DNA of 57,609 nucleotides from an uncultured Lachnoclostridium sp. (GTDB lineage: Bacteria; Bacillota; Clostridia; Lachnospirales; Lachnospiraceae): NCBI GenBank assembly GCA_946415315.1, contig CAMKRZ010000020.1:1-57609 (forward strand), read 5' to 3'. The notes beneath the pieces are model-generated. The model had not been told where the DNA came from and made no database searches. It saw only the letters and a program-made list of their open reading frames with translations. Below, piece by piece: positions 23,236 to 35,016 of the stretch. The translations under genes and the position numbers were made by a program. Position 1 is the first letter of the stretch, and each line of letters opens with the position of its first letter.

Positions 23236-25144
23236 GAAGTACAGTAAGCGAAAAATGGAGGAGCTGTTAAGGCAGACGTCCGCTACGCTCTCCGGTGAGG
23301 CGGATGAGCGGATCCGGGGGAAACTGGGCATCGCGGACGCGACAGCATCGGCGAAGAGTGTGAGGGCGGAAGATAAGGAAGTTGTTGATTTTACGGACAC
23401 AGCACGTCGGAACGGAAAGCGGCGCGCAGTGATGAATTTTGCGACGGTGATGGCTCTGGCCGCCGTTGTATGCGCGGTTTTGCTGACCGTATGGGTGCAT
23501 TCGCTTCGGAAGGATCCGGGGTCTGATTCCGGAGAGGAAGGGCAGGTCGGGACAACCGTTACCGTTTCACCGACGCCGACGGAACCGACGGTGACCGTTT
23601 CGCCGACACCAACGGAACCGACGCCCACGGATGTCCAGAGCATCGTGATCGGTGATTACACGGGGATGACAAGCGAACAGGTCCGTGACGCAGTTGAAAA
23701 CAAACTTGCCATCAGAATCGACTGGGCCGATAGCGATGTCGTTGAGGAAAATCATGTCATAGAGACGGAACCGAAGGCGGGAGAGTCTGTTCCGGTCGGA
23801 TCCACGCTCACCCTCATTTTGAGTCAGGGCAGTTCTATGATCGCCTCTGTTCCGGATGTTGTCGGACGGCGGGAAGAAGATGCCAAAGCGATCCTGATCG
23901 CCGCCAAACTGAACTATGAGATTGTGACGACTTACAGTGATACTGTCCCGGCCGGAATGGTCATTTCACAGTCGCCGGATTCAACGATCGGAATGGTGGA
24001 GAAGGGAACCATGATCGAGATTATCGTCAGTTTAGGCACAGAGCCGGAAGTTACACCTACTCCTGCAATCGGATTGGATGAAATACTGATTGATGAGAAG
24101 AATTTTCCGGACACTGTATTCCGGGAGACAGTGGCGGAAAACTGGGATACCAATCAAAACGGTGCATTGGATGCCGCGGAAATATCCGCCTGTACTCATA
24201 TCATTATCCGCAGTTATGATGGAAAGGAACTGAGAAGTCTGGAGGGTATCGGATTTTTCACGGAGCTCGAATCGCTTTCCTGCTATAAAAGCGATATTAC
24301 GGGGCTTGATCTCAGCAGAAATCTGAAATTGTACAATCTCGACTGCAATGATAGCAGACTGACGAAACTGGACCTGAGTGCGAATACGAACCTTACGGTA
24401 ATTAATGTCAGCGGAAACGAACTGACGGAACTGGATCTGAGTTCGAATGTGAAGATCAGGCGTCTTGACTGCAGCAACAATAAGATCAACAGTCTGAATC
24501 TGAGCGGGAACACAGAGCTCACAGAGTTGTATTGCTCGAGCAATCCGCTTAATGGCCTTGACGTGTCGAACTGCAAAAAGCTGACAAGACTCGAATGTTT
24601 TGAAGGCGGCCTGGAGACGATCGATCTGAGCGGCAACACAGAGCTGACGATCCTCAGTCTCGGCGGAAATAAACTCACGGTGCTGGATCTGAGCAACAAC
24701 GGGAAGCTGGAGAACCTCGAGTGTTACCGGAACAACCTTGAGTCACTGACATTCAAACCCGGTACGCCGCTGCAGAATATATCGTGCGAGGATAATAAAC
24801 TGACGTCGTTGGATGTATCCGGTCTTGCGATGCTGGAACAACTGAATTGCGGCATTAATGCGCTGAGTGAAATCGACATCTCCGGCAATCCGAAACTGCG
24901 CGTGCTGTTATGTGATCGTAATCCGATCCGTAAGCTGGATCTGAGCAGGAACTCAAAACTTGAGGAACTGACTTGCTGGGATTGCGGAATGAGTGAGGTG
25001 ATCATGGGAAGTCATCCCGCGCTGTTGAGTATAAATGCCATCGGCAATAATTTCACGGAGCTGGATGCGTCAGGATGTCCGGAAACTGCGGATGTCGAGG
25101 TGGATGACGGCGTAACTGTGATCAGAACGAAAAGCGAAAAGTGA
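23228..25144 (+). CDS. membrane-anchored partner of ECF sigma 3 with PASTA and leucine-rich repeats
   Basis: 638 residues. A short cytoplasmic N-terminus (1-68) has a weaker form of the shared partner pattern (GEADERIRGKL). A transmembrane helix (about 70-91) leads to a Thr-Pro linker with two copies of VTVSPTPTEPT (about 108-133). Then come two PASTA-like domains (about 137-200 and 205-270), a DxNxxGxLD calcium-type loop (DTNQNGALD, near 310), and about 13 leucine-rich repeats of 21 residues (about 335-620; pattern LxxLDLSxNxxLxxLxCxxN). PASTA domains bind peptidoglycan fragments or beta-lactams in other proteins, so cell-wall sensing is a reasonable guess. The fusion with an anti-sigma-like N-terminus is unusual. 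No terminator follows closely. Confidence 0.78.
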   Translation: MSEKYSKRKMEELLRQTSATLSGEADERIRGKLGIADATASAKSVRAEDKEVVDFTDTARRNGKRRAVMNFATVMALAAVVCAVLLTVWVHSLRKDPGSDSGEEGQVGTTVTVSPTPTEPTVTVSPTPTEPTPTDVQSIVIGDYTGMTSEQVRDAVENKLAIRIDWADSDVVEENHVIETEPKAGESVPVGSTLTLILSQGSSMIASVPDVVGRREEDAKAILIAAKLNYEIVTTYSDTVPAGMVISQSPDSTIGMVEKGTMIEIIVSLGTEPEVTPTPAIGLDEILIDEKNFPDTVFRETVAENWDTNQNGALDAAEISACTHIIIRSYDGKELRSLEGIGFFTELESLSCYKSDITGLDLSRNLKLYNLDCNDSRLTKLDLSANTNLTVINVSGNELTELDLSSNVKIRRLDCSNNKINSLNLSGNTELTELYCSSNPLNGLDVSNCKKLTRLECFEGGLETIDLSGNTELTILSLGGNKLTVLDLSNNGKLENLECYRNNLESLTFKPGTPLQNISCEDNKLTSLDVSGLAMLEQLNCGINALSEIDISGNPKLRVLLCDRNPIRKLDLSRNSKLEELTCWDCGMSEVIMGSHPALLSINAIGNNFTELDASGCPETADVEVDDGVTVIRTKSEK

Positions 25145-25270
25145 ATATCGTTTGAAAGTGTGTGAAAAACAGGCTAAATTTACAGACAACATATTTTTCG
25201 AACGAACGAAAAAAAGGTCTTGACAACGGAAGGTTTTGTCACCTTGCACAATATTCATCAAAAAATGAAT

Positions 25271-25388
25271 TGTGAATAACCACGCAAAAAGTTGATAACA
25301 TTTTCCGGATCGAAGTTATCCACTGTCAAAAAACGCGAAAATCGGTGGGGTTCTTGGGTTATTAACCAAGTTATCCACTTTATCCACT
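25271..25388. promoter_or_regulatory. cluster of DnaA-box-like 9-mers in an AT-rich gene-free region
   Basis: Four matches to TTATNCACA-type DnaA boxes lie in 118 bases: TTATTCACA on the minus strand (25271-25279, perfect) and three identical TTATCCACT on the plus strand (25316-25324, 25371-25379, 25380-25388), the last two in direct tandem. Surrounding DNA is AT-rich compared with neighbouring genes. This belongs to the 629-base gap 25145-25773, which has no credible ORF. A role as DnaA-binding or titration site is inference. Confidence 0.5.
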
Positions 25389-25494
25389 TTCCTTTTCAAC
25401 TTTTGTAGTACAATCACAAACGGTCGACAATCGAAAGTATGTTTTGTTAGAAACATAAAAAATGACTAAAACCGCAATACTTTGAATTGTTAGG

Positions 25495-25523
25495 TTGACA
25501 ACTAAATTGTCTGACAATTTAAG
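25495..25523 (+). promoter_or_regulatory. orphan promoter overlapped by a 19-bp palindrome
   Basis: A consensus -35 TTGACA (25495-25500) with TTTAAG (25518-25523) 17 bases downstream. The spacer is covered by the perfect dyad TAAATTGTCTGACAATTTA (25503-25521: 9-bp arms, one central base), whose core TTGTCTGACAA resembles operators of GntR-type repressors. A regulator bound there would block RNA polymerase. Confidence 0.5.
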
Positions 25524-25529
25524 TAATAT

Positions 25530-25600
25530 TACGAAATTATCGCAACATTCACATCCCGGGCAGGAACCGCGCATCGCGCCTGTCCGGGATGTGTTTTTTT
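25530..25600 (+). ncRNA. candidate short transcript ending in a strong terminator
   Basis: Between the orphan promoter and secA there is a strong terminator (stem starting ACATCCCGG at 25551, closing CCGGGATGT, then a T-run 25594-25600), more than 400 bases past the last coding gene. With the promoter at 25495 the predicted product is an RNA of about 70 bases without an ORF. It matches no RNA family I recognise; the terminator may simply end read-through from module 3. Confidence 0.35.
25551..25600 (+). terminator. intrinsic terminator upstream of secA
   Basis: A long GC-rich hairpin: ACATCCCGGGCAGG paired with CCTGTCCGGGATGT (one bulge), loop containing GCGCATCGCG, then GTTTTTTT. Confidence 0.92.
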
Positions 25601-25681
25601 AAGTGAGAATGACCGGATCTGAGCGTGAAAATATGTCCGCGGACCGGTGCTGATCGGGGGGAACAGCGCCGTCAAAAACCA

Positions 25682-25710
25682 TTGCTTTTATGCGGGTTTT
25701 ATGCTATACT
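25682..25710 (+). promoter_or_regulatory. promoter of secA
   Basis: -35 TTGCTT (25682-25687), a 17-base spacer and -10 TATACT (25705-25710), about 60 bases before the start codon. Confidence 0.8.
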
Positions 25711-25773
25711 GATTCGGAATGTGGGCTGAAATTACCGAGGCGGGAAAAAGGCCTGGAAATAAAGGAGAAACGA

Positions 25774-28425
25774 ATGAAACTGATCGAGAAAGTATTCGGT
25801 ACACACAGCGAGCACGAACTGAAGCGGATTCGTCCGCTGGTGGAGAAGATCAACGGGCTCGAGAAGGAGTGGGAAACCCTGTCGGATGAGCAGCTGCGCG
25901 CGAAAACCGACGAGTTTAAGAAGCGGCTTGCGGAGGGCGAAACGCTCGACGATCTGCTCGTGGAAGCATTTACAACCGTGAGAGAGGCGGCGAAGCGTAC
26001 GCTCGGACAGAGAGCGTTCGACGTGCAGCTGATGGGCGGTATCGTTCTGCACCAGGGTCGCATCGCAGAGATGAGAACCGGTGAAGGTAAGACGCTCGTG
26101 TCGACATTTCCCGTGTACCTCAACGCGCTGACCGGCGACGGCGTGCATGTCGTCACGGTCAACGACTATCTGGCCAAGCGTGACTCCGAGTGGATGGGGC
26201 AGGTGCACCGGTTCCTCGGACTGACGGTCGGATGTATCCTGAACAGCATGGACAACGACGAGCGCCGCGTGGCGTATGCGTGCGATATCACGTACGGAAC
26301 CAACAACGAGTTCGGTTTCGACTACCTGCGTGACAACATGGTCATTTACAAGGAGCGCCTCGTGATGCGCGGACTTCCGTACGCGGTCATCGACGAGGTC
26401 GACTCGGTACTGATCGATGAGGCGAGAACACCGCTCATCATTTCCGGACAGAGCGGCAAATCGACCAAGCTCTATGAGATGTGCGACATTCTTGCCTGCC
26501 AGCTCAAGAAGGGTACCGAGACCGAGGTTTCCAAGATGGACATGCTCATGGGCGAGCGGTCCAAGGAGACGGGAGACTTCGTTGTCGATGAGAAGGACCG
26601 CAACGTCAACCTGACGGAGGAAGGTGTCCGCAAGGTGGAGCAGTTCTTCCGCATCGAGAACCTTGCCGATCCGGAGAACCTGGAGATCCAGCACAACATC
26701 ACCCTCGCGCTCAAGGCGCACAACCTGTTCAAGCGCGATCATGACTACGTGGTGCAGGACGATCAGGTCCTGATCGTAGATGATTTTACGGGACGTATTC
26801 TGCCCGGCCGCCGCTACAGCGACGGACTTCATCAGGCGATCGAGGCGAAGGAGCATGTGAAGGTGAAGCGCGAGAGCAAGACGCTCGCGACGATCACGTT
26901 CCAGAACTTCTTCAACAAGTACGCGAAGAAGTGCGGTATGACCGGTACCGCTCTCACAGAGGAAAATGAGTTCCGCCAGATTTACGGCATGGATGTCATT
27001 GCAATCCCGACGAACAAGCCGATTGCGCGTATCGACCACGAGGATGCGGTGTACCGCACCAAGCAGGAGAAGCTGAACGCGATCGCGGAGGCGGTCGGGG
27101 AAGCGTATGAGAAGGGCCAGCCGGTGCTGGTCGGCACGATCACGATTGAGGCTTCCGAGATCGTCAGCGCGATGCTTCGGAAGAAGCGCATTCCGCACCA
27201 GGTGCTGAATGCGAAGTTCCATGAGATGGAAGCGGAGATCATCGCCGAAGCCGGCAAGAAGGGTGCCGTCACCATCGCGACCAACATGGCCGGCCGTGGT
27301 ACCGATATCCGGCTCGGTGGTCATGTGGAGATCCCGGAGGATGCTACGCCCGAGGAGCGCGAGAAACTGAACGCGGAGGCGGAGCAGCGCGCGAATGAGA
27401 TCAAGGCGCTGGGCGGTTTGAAGATCATCGGTACCGAGCGGCATGAGTCCCGCCGTATCGACAACCAGCTGCGCGGTCGTGCCGGTCGTCAGGGTGACCC
27501 CGGTGAGTCGAGATTCTACATTTCCCTCGAGGATGACCTGATGCGTCTCTTCGGTTCAGAGCGTATGATGGGTCTGTTCAAGACGCTCGGACTTACCGAC
27601 GGCGCGGAGATTCATCACCGCATGCTTTCGAGCGTGATCGAGAAGGCGCAGAAGAGGATCGAGGACAACAACTTCGGAATCCGTAAGAATTTGCTGGAAT
27701 ATGACCGCGTGAACAACGAGCAGCGCGAGATCATTTACGAGGAGCGCCGCCGCGTGCTCGACGGCGAGAGCATGCGCGAGTATATTCTCAAGATGGCGCG
27801 CAATACGGTGAACCGCATCGTGAGCAGCCATATCAGCGACGATGTCTATCCCGAGCAGTGGGATATGGCACAGCTCAATGAGGATCTTCTGAAGGTTATT
27901 CCGATGGGGCCGATCGTGCTGGATGATCAGCTGCTGAAGCACGGCAAGAGACAGGATATTATCGATATTGCGGAGAAGAGAACGCTTGATCTCTACGAAG
28001 AGAAAGAGAAGACGCTCTTCCCGATGGTCGAGCAGTTCCGTGAGGCGGAGCGTGTCATTCTTCTTCAGGTGATCGACCGCCACTGGATGAACCACATCGA
28101 CGACATGGACCAGCTCCGTCAGGGTATCGGTCTGCAGTCCTACGGCCAGCGTGATCCGGTTCAGGAGTACAAGTTCCAGGGTTACGACATGTTCGAGAAT
28201 ATGATCAACTCCATCAGCGAGGATACGGTTCGTCTTCTTATGTCTCTTCACGTGGAGCAGAAGGTTGAGCGCAAGGAAGTTGCGAAGATCACCGGTACGA
28301 ACAAGGACGACACCGTTGCGAACGCGCCGATCCGCCGCGCGACCAAGAAGATCCAGCCGAACGATCCGTGCCCGTGCGGTTCCGGCAAGAAGTACAAATT
28401 CTGCTGTATGAAGAAGGGCGAGTGA
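25774..28425 (+). CDS. secA: SecA preprotein translocase ATPase
   Basis: 883 residues, the usual SecA length. The DEAD-like motor has Walker A RTGEGKT (101-107) and Walker [19 protein letters not shown]. The preprotein cross-linking and helicase-2 domains follow, with [15 protein letters not shown], and the C-terminal zinc tail [15 protein letters not shown] (Cys-x-Cys...Cys-Cys) binds SecB or ribosomes/lipids. SecA drives exported proteins through SecYEG. The ATG at 25774 has AAAGGAG 6 bases upstream. prfB follows as in many Firmicutes, here separated by a large palindrome. Confidence 0.98.
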   Translation: MKLIEKVFGTHSEHELKRIRPLVEKINGLEKEWETLSDEQLRAKTDEFKKRLAEGETLDDLLVEAFTTVREAAKRTLGQRAFDVQLMGGIVLHQGRIAEMRTGEGKTLVSTFPVYLNALTGDGVHVVTVNDYLAKRDSEWMGQVHRFLGLTVGCILNSMDNDERRVAYACDITYGTNNEFGFDYLRDNMVIYKERLVMRGLPYAVIDEVDSVLIDEARTPLIISGQSGKSTKLYEMCDILACQLKKGTETEVSKMDMLMGERSKETGDFVVDEKDRNVNLTEEGVRKVEQFFRIENLADPENLEIQHNITLALKAHNLFKRDHDYVVQDDQVLIVDDFTGRILPGRRYSDGLHQAIEAKEHVKVKRESKTLATITFQNFFNKYAKKCGMTGTALTEENEFRQIYGMDVIAIPTNKPIARIDHEDAVYRTKQEKLNAIAEAVGEAYEKGQPVLVGTITIEASEIVSAMLRKKRIPHQVLNAKFHEMEAEIIAEAGKKGAVTIATNMAGRGTDIRLGGHVEIPEDATPEEREKLNAEAEQRANEIKALGGLKIIGTERHESRRIDNQLRGRAGRQGDPGESRFYISLEDDLMRLFGSERMMGLFKTLGLTDGAEIHHRMLSSVIEKAQKRIEDNNFGIRKNLLEYDRVNNEQREIIYEERRRVLDGESMREYILKMARNTVNRIVSSHISDDVYPEQWDMAQLNEDLLKVIPMGPIVLDDQLLKHGKRQDIIDIAEKRTLDLYEEKEKTLFPMVEQFREAERVILLQVIDRHWMNHIDDMDQLRQGIGLQSYGQRDPVQEYKFQGYDMFENMINSISEDTVRLLMSLHVEQKVERKEVAKITGTNKDDTVANAPIRRATKKIQPNDPCPCGSGKKYKFCCMKKGE

Positions 28426-28427
28426 GG

Positions 28428-28627
28428 CCGCAGATGTGGGGGGAGTGATCTCCGGTCGCACTCAGCGGCGACCGAGTACTAAGCGACCGTTGCACGCTCA
28501 TGGCAAGGGGCGCTGCTCCCGAACTCGCTTCGCTCAAACACCCTCGCAGCGCCCCTATTCGCGCTTACGATCACTAAGGACTCGTCGCATGCTTCGTTGC
28601 GACCGGAGATCTCTCCCCGCATTGCGG
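28428..28627. repeat. 200-base imperfect palindrome between secA and prfB
   Basis: Outer arms CCGCA.../...TGCGG; next 21-base arms at 28440-28460 and 28598-28618 match at 20 of 21 positions; a partly matching middle section; inner 11-base perfect arms AGGGGCGCTGC (28506-28516) and GCAGCGCCCCT (28546-28556). The whole element can form one long hairpin in DNA or RNA. It starts 3 bases after the secA stop codon and has no T-run or ORF, so it is not a normal terminator. The remaining gap to 28780 holds two tandem TTAAGTAAGC units (28702-28721). Confidence 0.85.
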
Positions 28628-28780
28628 ACAACCGTTGCAGGGGAGAAGAGAAGACCGGGAAAGTTTTTTGTGCAAGCGTTGTACCTGACTGTGAATGATT
28701 GTTAAGTAAGCTTAAGTAAGCATGGTCAGTTTATTGTATGTAGTTTTCAGAGTTTTAATGTTACATGTAGGAGTCAGACT

Positions 28781-29905
28781 ATGATAGAACTGGATGAAGC
28801 AAAATTCACCCTTCAGGGCTACAAGGGCATGCTCAAGGAAGTGGGCGATTCCCTTGATCTTGTGAACAAGGAGCGCAAGATTGAGGAACTCTCGGGACTG
28901 TTGGAATCCCCCGGATTCTGGGACAACCCCGACCGCGCGCAGGCAGCCACGAGGGAGCTCAACGAGCTGAAGACGATCGTCGACGGCTTCCGCAAGCTTG
29001 AGCGGCAGTACAACGACATCGGTGATCTGATCGAGATGGGCAACGAGGAAAATGATCCCGAGATCGTGCCGGAAATCCAGGCGGACCTCGCGGCGTTCAC
29101 CGAGGAACTCGAGGCGCTTCGCCTTGAGACGCTTCTCTCGTCGCCGTATGACAAGGAAAATGCGATCCTCACGCTCCATGCGGGCGCGGGCGGAACGGAG
29201 AGCTGCGACTGGGCGGGCATGCTCTACCGCATGTACCAGAAATGGGCGCAGAAGAAGGGATTCGGTTTTGAGCTTCTCGATTACCAGGACGGTGACGAGG
29301 CCGGTATCAAGTCGGCGACGTTCCAGATCGACGGACACAACGCGTACGGTTATCTGAAGTCCGAGCACGGCGTGCATCGCCTTGTCCGCATCAGCCCGTT
29401 CAACGCGGTCGGCAAGCGCCAGACGTCGTTCGTGTCGTGCGACGTCATGCCCGACATCGAGGAGGACCTCGACGTGGAGATCAACGAGAAGGATATCCGC
29501 ATCGATACGTACCATTCGAGCGGTGCCGGCGGCCAGCATATCAACAAGACGTCGTCCGCCATCCGCATCACCCATTTTCCGACGGGCATCGTTGTGCAGT
29601 GCCAGAATGAGCGTTCGCAGCTGCAGAACAAGACGAAGGCCATGCAGATGCTGAAGGCTAAGCTGTTCATCCTCAAGCAGGAGGAGCAGCTGAACAAGGA
29701 ATCCGGCATCCGCGGCGAGCAGAAGGACATCAACTTCGGAAGCCAGATCCGCTCGTACGTGCTTCAGCCCTACACGATGGTGAAGGATACGCGCACGCAG
29801 GTGGAAGTCGGCAACGCGCAGAGCGTGCTCGACGGCAACCTCGACCCGTTCATCAACGGATACCTCAAGTGGATGGCGAGAAAGCCCGAGGCAGAGGAGA
29901 ACTAA
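28781..29905 (+). CDS. prfB: peptide chain release factor 2
   Basis: 374 residues. The stop-codon-reading tripeptide is SPF (205-207), which marks RF2 (UAA/UGA) and not RF1. The GGQ motif (250-252), which triggers peptide release in the peptidyl-transferase centre, is intact in GAGGQHINKTSSA. The reading frame is open from the ATG at 28781, with AGGAG 7 bases upstream, to the end; no in-frame UGA or +1 frameshift near codon 25 is needed, unlike in E. coli and B. subtilis. Confidence 0.97.
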   Translation: MIELDEAKFTLQGYKGMLKEVGDSLDLVNKERKIEELSGLLESPGFWDNPDRAQAATRELNELKTIVDGFRKLERQYNDIGDLIEMGNEENDPEIVPEIQADLAAFTEELEALRLETLLSSPYDKENAILTLHAGAGGTESCDWAGMLYRMYQKWAQKKGFGFELLDYQDGDEAGIKSATFQIDGHNAYGYLKSEHGVHRLVRISPFNAVGKRQTSFVSCDVMPDIEEDLDVEINEKDIRIDTYHSSGAGGQHINKTSSAIRITHFPTGIVVQCQNERSQLQNKTKAMQMLKAKLFILKQEEQLNKESGIRGEQKDINFGSQIRSYVLQPYTMVKDTRTQVEVGNAQSVLDGNLDPFINGYLKWMARKPEAEEN

Positions 29906-29993
29906 AACAGTCGATCAAGGACGGTCTTCCGTGCTTTCGGAAGGCTGTCATAACTGAGGGAAGCATCAGGCAGAACCGGGAAGGTCATCAGAG

Positions 29994-31979
<1,986 letters not shown>

Positions 31980-32073
31980 CCGGAAACCGGAACCGGCAGC
32001 GCGACGGAAGCCGACAGCGTAGGGATACGCAGACAGCGCAGAACACATTTTACGACTTAGAAAGACCGTTTTC

Positions 32074-35016
32074 ATGAGTGATCATAAGAAATACATCCGC
32101 ATACGCGGCGCGAAGGAGAACAACTTAAAGGGACTCAGCGTGAACATCCCCCGCGACGAATTTGTCGTGCTGACGGGCCTGAGCGGCTCCGGCAAATCCT
32201 CCCTCGCGTTCGATACCATTTATGCCGAAGGGCAGCGGCGCTACATGGAGTCCCTCTCCTCGTACGCCCGCATGTTCTTAGGGCAGATGGAGAAGCCCGA
32301 TGTGGAGAGCATCGAAGGACTTCCGCCGGCCATCTCCATCGACCAGAAATCAACCAACCGAAATCCCCGTTCCACCGTGGGAACGGTCACCGAGATCTAC
32401 GATCACCTGCGTCTTCTGTACGCGAGGATCGGCACGCCGCACTGCCCGAAGTGCGGTCGGGAGATCAAGCGGCAGACCGTCGACCAGATCGTGGATGCGC
32501 TGATGTCGCTGCCCACGGGCACGCGCTATCAGCTGCTCGCGCCGATGGTGAGGGGACGGAAGGGCGAGCACGCGAAAGTGCTCGAGTCAGCCAAACGAAG
32601 CGGTTACGTTCGTGTCCGGGTGGACGGCAGTGTCTATGACCTGTCGGAGGAGATCAAGCTGGACAAGAACGTGAAGCATAGCATCGAGATCATTGTGGAC
32701 CGTCTGTCGGCGAAGGAAGGTCTGGAGACCCGCCTTACCGACTCCGTGGAGACCGCGCTGCGGCTCGGCGAAGGCTTGCTGATGGTCGATGTGATCGGTG
32801 CGAAATCCGCCGGGGCGAAAGCCGACGGCGTTATGCCTGCGGAGCAGAAGGGCGGCGCAGTAGCCGGAACCGCGGGCGAAATGCTCACATTTTCCCAAAA
32901 CTTTGCGTGTCCGGATTGCGGGATCAGTATCGAGGAGCTCGAGCCCCGGTCATTTTCCTTCAACAATCCGTTCGGCGCGTGCCCGGCCTGCAACGGCCTC
33001 GGTTACACGATGGAGTTCTCGGAGCGGAAAATCGTTCCGGATCCGTCGCTGTCACTCAACCGGGGAGCGTTGGCGGCGCCCGGATTCCAGTCCAGCGACA
33101 ACCGCACCAGCTTTGCGTGGGCGTACTTAAACGGCCTCGCGGAAGCGTACGGATTTTCCCTGGATACGCCGTACGAGAAACTTTCGGACAACGCAAGAAA
33201 AGTGCTGATGTACGGTGACCCCGGACACAGCGTCAAAGTCCATTACATGAGCCGCCGCGGGCAGGGTGTGTATGACATTCCCGCGGAAGGCGTGATCCGG
33301 AATCTGCAGCAGAGGTATCGGGAGACCGCGTCCGAGACCATGCGGCAGGAGTACGAATCCTTTATGGACATCTGTCCCTGTAAGGAATGCGGCGGGCTTC
33401 GTCTCCGCAAGGAGGCGCTGGCAGTGACCGTGGGAGACCGCAATATCGCGGAAGTGTGCGATATGCCGATCCGGACACTGCGGGATTTCGTGGAAAATCT
33501 CGAACTGACGCCGCAGAAAGCGCAGATCGCGAAGCTGATCATGCGGGAGATCCGTTCCCGCGTCGGCTTCCTGGTGGAGGTCGGACTCGACTACCTCACG
33601 CTGTCGCGGCCGACCGCGTCACTGTCGGGCGGCGAGGCGCAGCGCATCCGGCTGGCGACCCAGATCGGGTCGGGGCTGGTGGGTGTCGCGTACATTCTCG
33701 ACGAGCCTTCCATCGGTCTGCACCAGAGGGACAACGATCGGCTGCTCCGGTCCTTGAAGCAGCTGCGGGATCTCGGCAATACGCTGATCGTCGTCGAGCA
33801 CGACGAGGATACGATGCGCGCGGCGGACTGGGTCATCGACATCGGACCCGGCGCCGGGCAGCACGGAGGCGAGGTTGTCGCGGAGGGCACGGCGGAGGAC
33901 ATCATGGCCTGCCCGAAGTCCATCACCGGCGATTATCTTGCGGGGCGGCGGTTTGTGCCGGTTCCCGCGAAGCGCAGAACGCCGTCGGGATGGCTCACGA
34001 TCAGAGGCGCGAGAGAGCACAACTTAAAGAACATCGACGTAAAAGTGCCTCTCGGAGTGTTTACGTGCGTGACCGGCGTGTCCGGTTCCGGCAAGAGTTC
34101 CCTGATCAACGAGATCCTGTACAAGTCACTGGCGCGCAAGCTAAACCGCGCCACGACGGTGTTGCCGGGTGACCACGATGCCATCGAGGGCACCGAAGCG
34201 CTGGACAAGGTCATCGACATCGACCAGTCGCCGATCGGGCGCACGCCGCGCTCGAACCCCGCGACCTACACCGGTGTGTTTGACCAGATCCGCGATCTCT
34301 TCGCTTCCACAACGGAGGCGAAACTGCGCGGCTACACCAAGGGGCGGTTCAGCTTCAACGTGAAGGGCGGCCGCTGTGAAGCCTGCAAGGGCGACGGTAT
34401 CGTGAAGATCGAGATGAACTTCCTTCCCGATGTGTATGTGCCGTGCGAAGTGTGCGGCGGCAAGCGCTACAACCGGGAGACGCTGGAGGCGACATACAAG
34501 GGCAAGAGCATTTACGATGTCCTTGACATGCGCGTCGAGGAGGCGGTGAAGTATTTCGAGAACATACCGTCCATCGGTAACAAGATCAAGACGCTGGATG
34601 CGGTCGGGCTTTCGTACTTAAAGCTCGGACATCCGTCGACCTCGCTCTCGGGCGGTGAGGCACAGCGCATCAAACTGGCGACCGAACTTTCGCGCCGCAG
34701 CACCGGCAAGACCATCTACATTCTGGATGAGCCGACGACGGGACTGCATTTTGCGGATGTTCAGAAGCTGATCGACATTTTACATATGCTGGCGGAGGGT
34801 GGCAACACCGTGGTTGTGATCGAGCACAACCTCGATGTCATCAAGACCGCCGATTACATCATCGACATGGGCCCCGAGGGTGGCGACGGCGGCGGAACCG
34901 TCATCGCGAGCGGTACTCCCGAGGAGATTTGCAACCATGCCGGATCCTACACCGGTCAGTATCTGAAGCCATGTCTTCAGCGACGGACCGGAGCAACACC
35001 GGAGAAAGAATCATGA
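32074..35016 (+). CDS. uvrA: excinuclease ABC subunit A
   Basis: 980 residues, slightly longer than most UvrA proteins (about 940-950). Two ABC ATPase modules: Walker [10 protein letters not shown] (Lys41) and GVSGSGKSS (about 670), with two signature motifs of the LSGGEAQRI type. Zinc-finger cysteine pairs are visible (CPKC, CPDC...CPAC and CEAC...CEVC). An Ala/Gly-rich insertion around residues 245-272 explains part of the extra length. UvrA dimers find damage and load UvrB. The ribosome site is weak (AGAAAGA). The stop codon overlaps the next start. Confidence 0.98.
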   Translation: MSDHKKYIRIRGAKENNLKGLSVNIPRDEFVVLTGLSGSGKSSLAFDTIYAEGQRRYMESLSSYARMFLGQMEKPDVESIEGLPPAISIDQKSTNRNPRSTVGTVTEIYDHLRLLYARIGTPHCPKCGREIKRQTVDQIVDALMSLPTGTRYQLLAPMVRGRKGEHAKVLESAKRSGYVRVRVDGSVYDLSEEIKLDKNVKHSIEIIVDRLSAKEGLETRLTDSVETALRLGEGLLMVDVIGAKSAGAKADGVMPAEQKGGAVAGTAGEMLTFSQNFACPDCGISIEELEPRSFSFNNPFGACPACNGLGYTMEFSERKIVPDPSLSLNRGALAAPGFQSSDNRTSFAWAYLNGLAEAYGFSLDTPYEKLSDNARKVLMYGDPGHSVKVHYMSRRGQGVYDIPAEGVIRNLQQRYRETASETMRQEYESFMDICPCKECGGLRLRKEALAVTVGDRNIAEVCDMPIRTLRDFVENLELTPQKAQIAKLIMREIRSRVGFLVEVGLDYLTLSRPTASLSGGEAQRIRLATQIGSGLVGVAYILDEPSIGLHQRDNDRLLRSLKQLRDLGNTLIVVEHDEDTMRAADWVIDIGPGAGQHGGEVVAEGTAEDIMACPKSITGDYLAGRRFVPVPAKRRTPSGWLTIRGAREHNLKNIDVKVPLGVFTCVTGVSGSGKSSLINEILYKSLARKLNRATTVLPGDHDAIEGTEALDKVIDIDQSPIGRTPRSNPATYTGVFDQIRDLFASTTEAKLRGYTKGRFSFNVKGGRCEACKGDGIVKIEMNFLPDVYVPCEVCGGKRYNRETLEATYKGKSIYDVLDMRVEEAVKYFENIPSIGNKIKTLDAVGLSYLKLGHPSTSLSGGEAQRIKLATELSRRSTGKTIYILDEPTTGLHFADVQKLIDILHMLAEGGNTVVVIEHNLDVIKTADYIIDMGPEGGDGGGTVIASGTPEEICNHAGSYTGQYLKPCLQRRTGATPEKES

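Noticed and set aside
23550-23640. CRISPR-like or satellite repeat
   Set aside because: The repeated bases encode the Thr-Pro linker of the PASTA/LRR protein; there are no spacers or cas genes.
24240-25100. Nucleotide repeat array
   Set aside because: Periodicity of about 63 bases is explained by the 21-residue leucine-rich repeats.
25145-25690. Chromosomal replication origin
   Set aside because: DnaA-like boxes are present, but dnaA/dnaN and a gene-direction switch are missing. Kept only as a DnaA-box cluster.
25732-27444. A 570-codon minus-strand open frame opposite secA
   Set aside because: Antisense shadow of secA with biased composition and no start signal.
32800-32890. Frameshift or insertion damage in uvrA
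   Set aside because: The Ala/Gly-rich insertion keeps the frame and all ATPase and zinc motifs follow in order, so it is a benign length variation.
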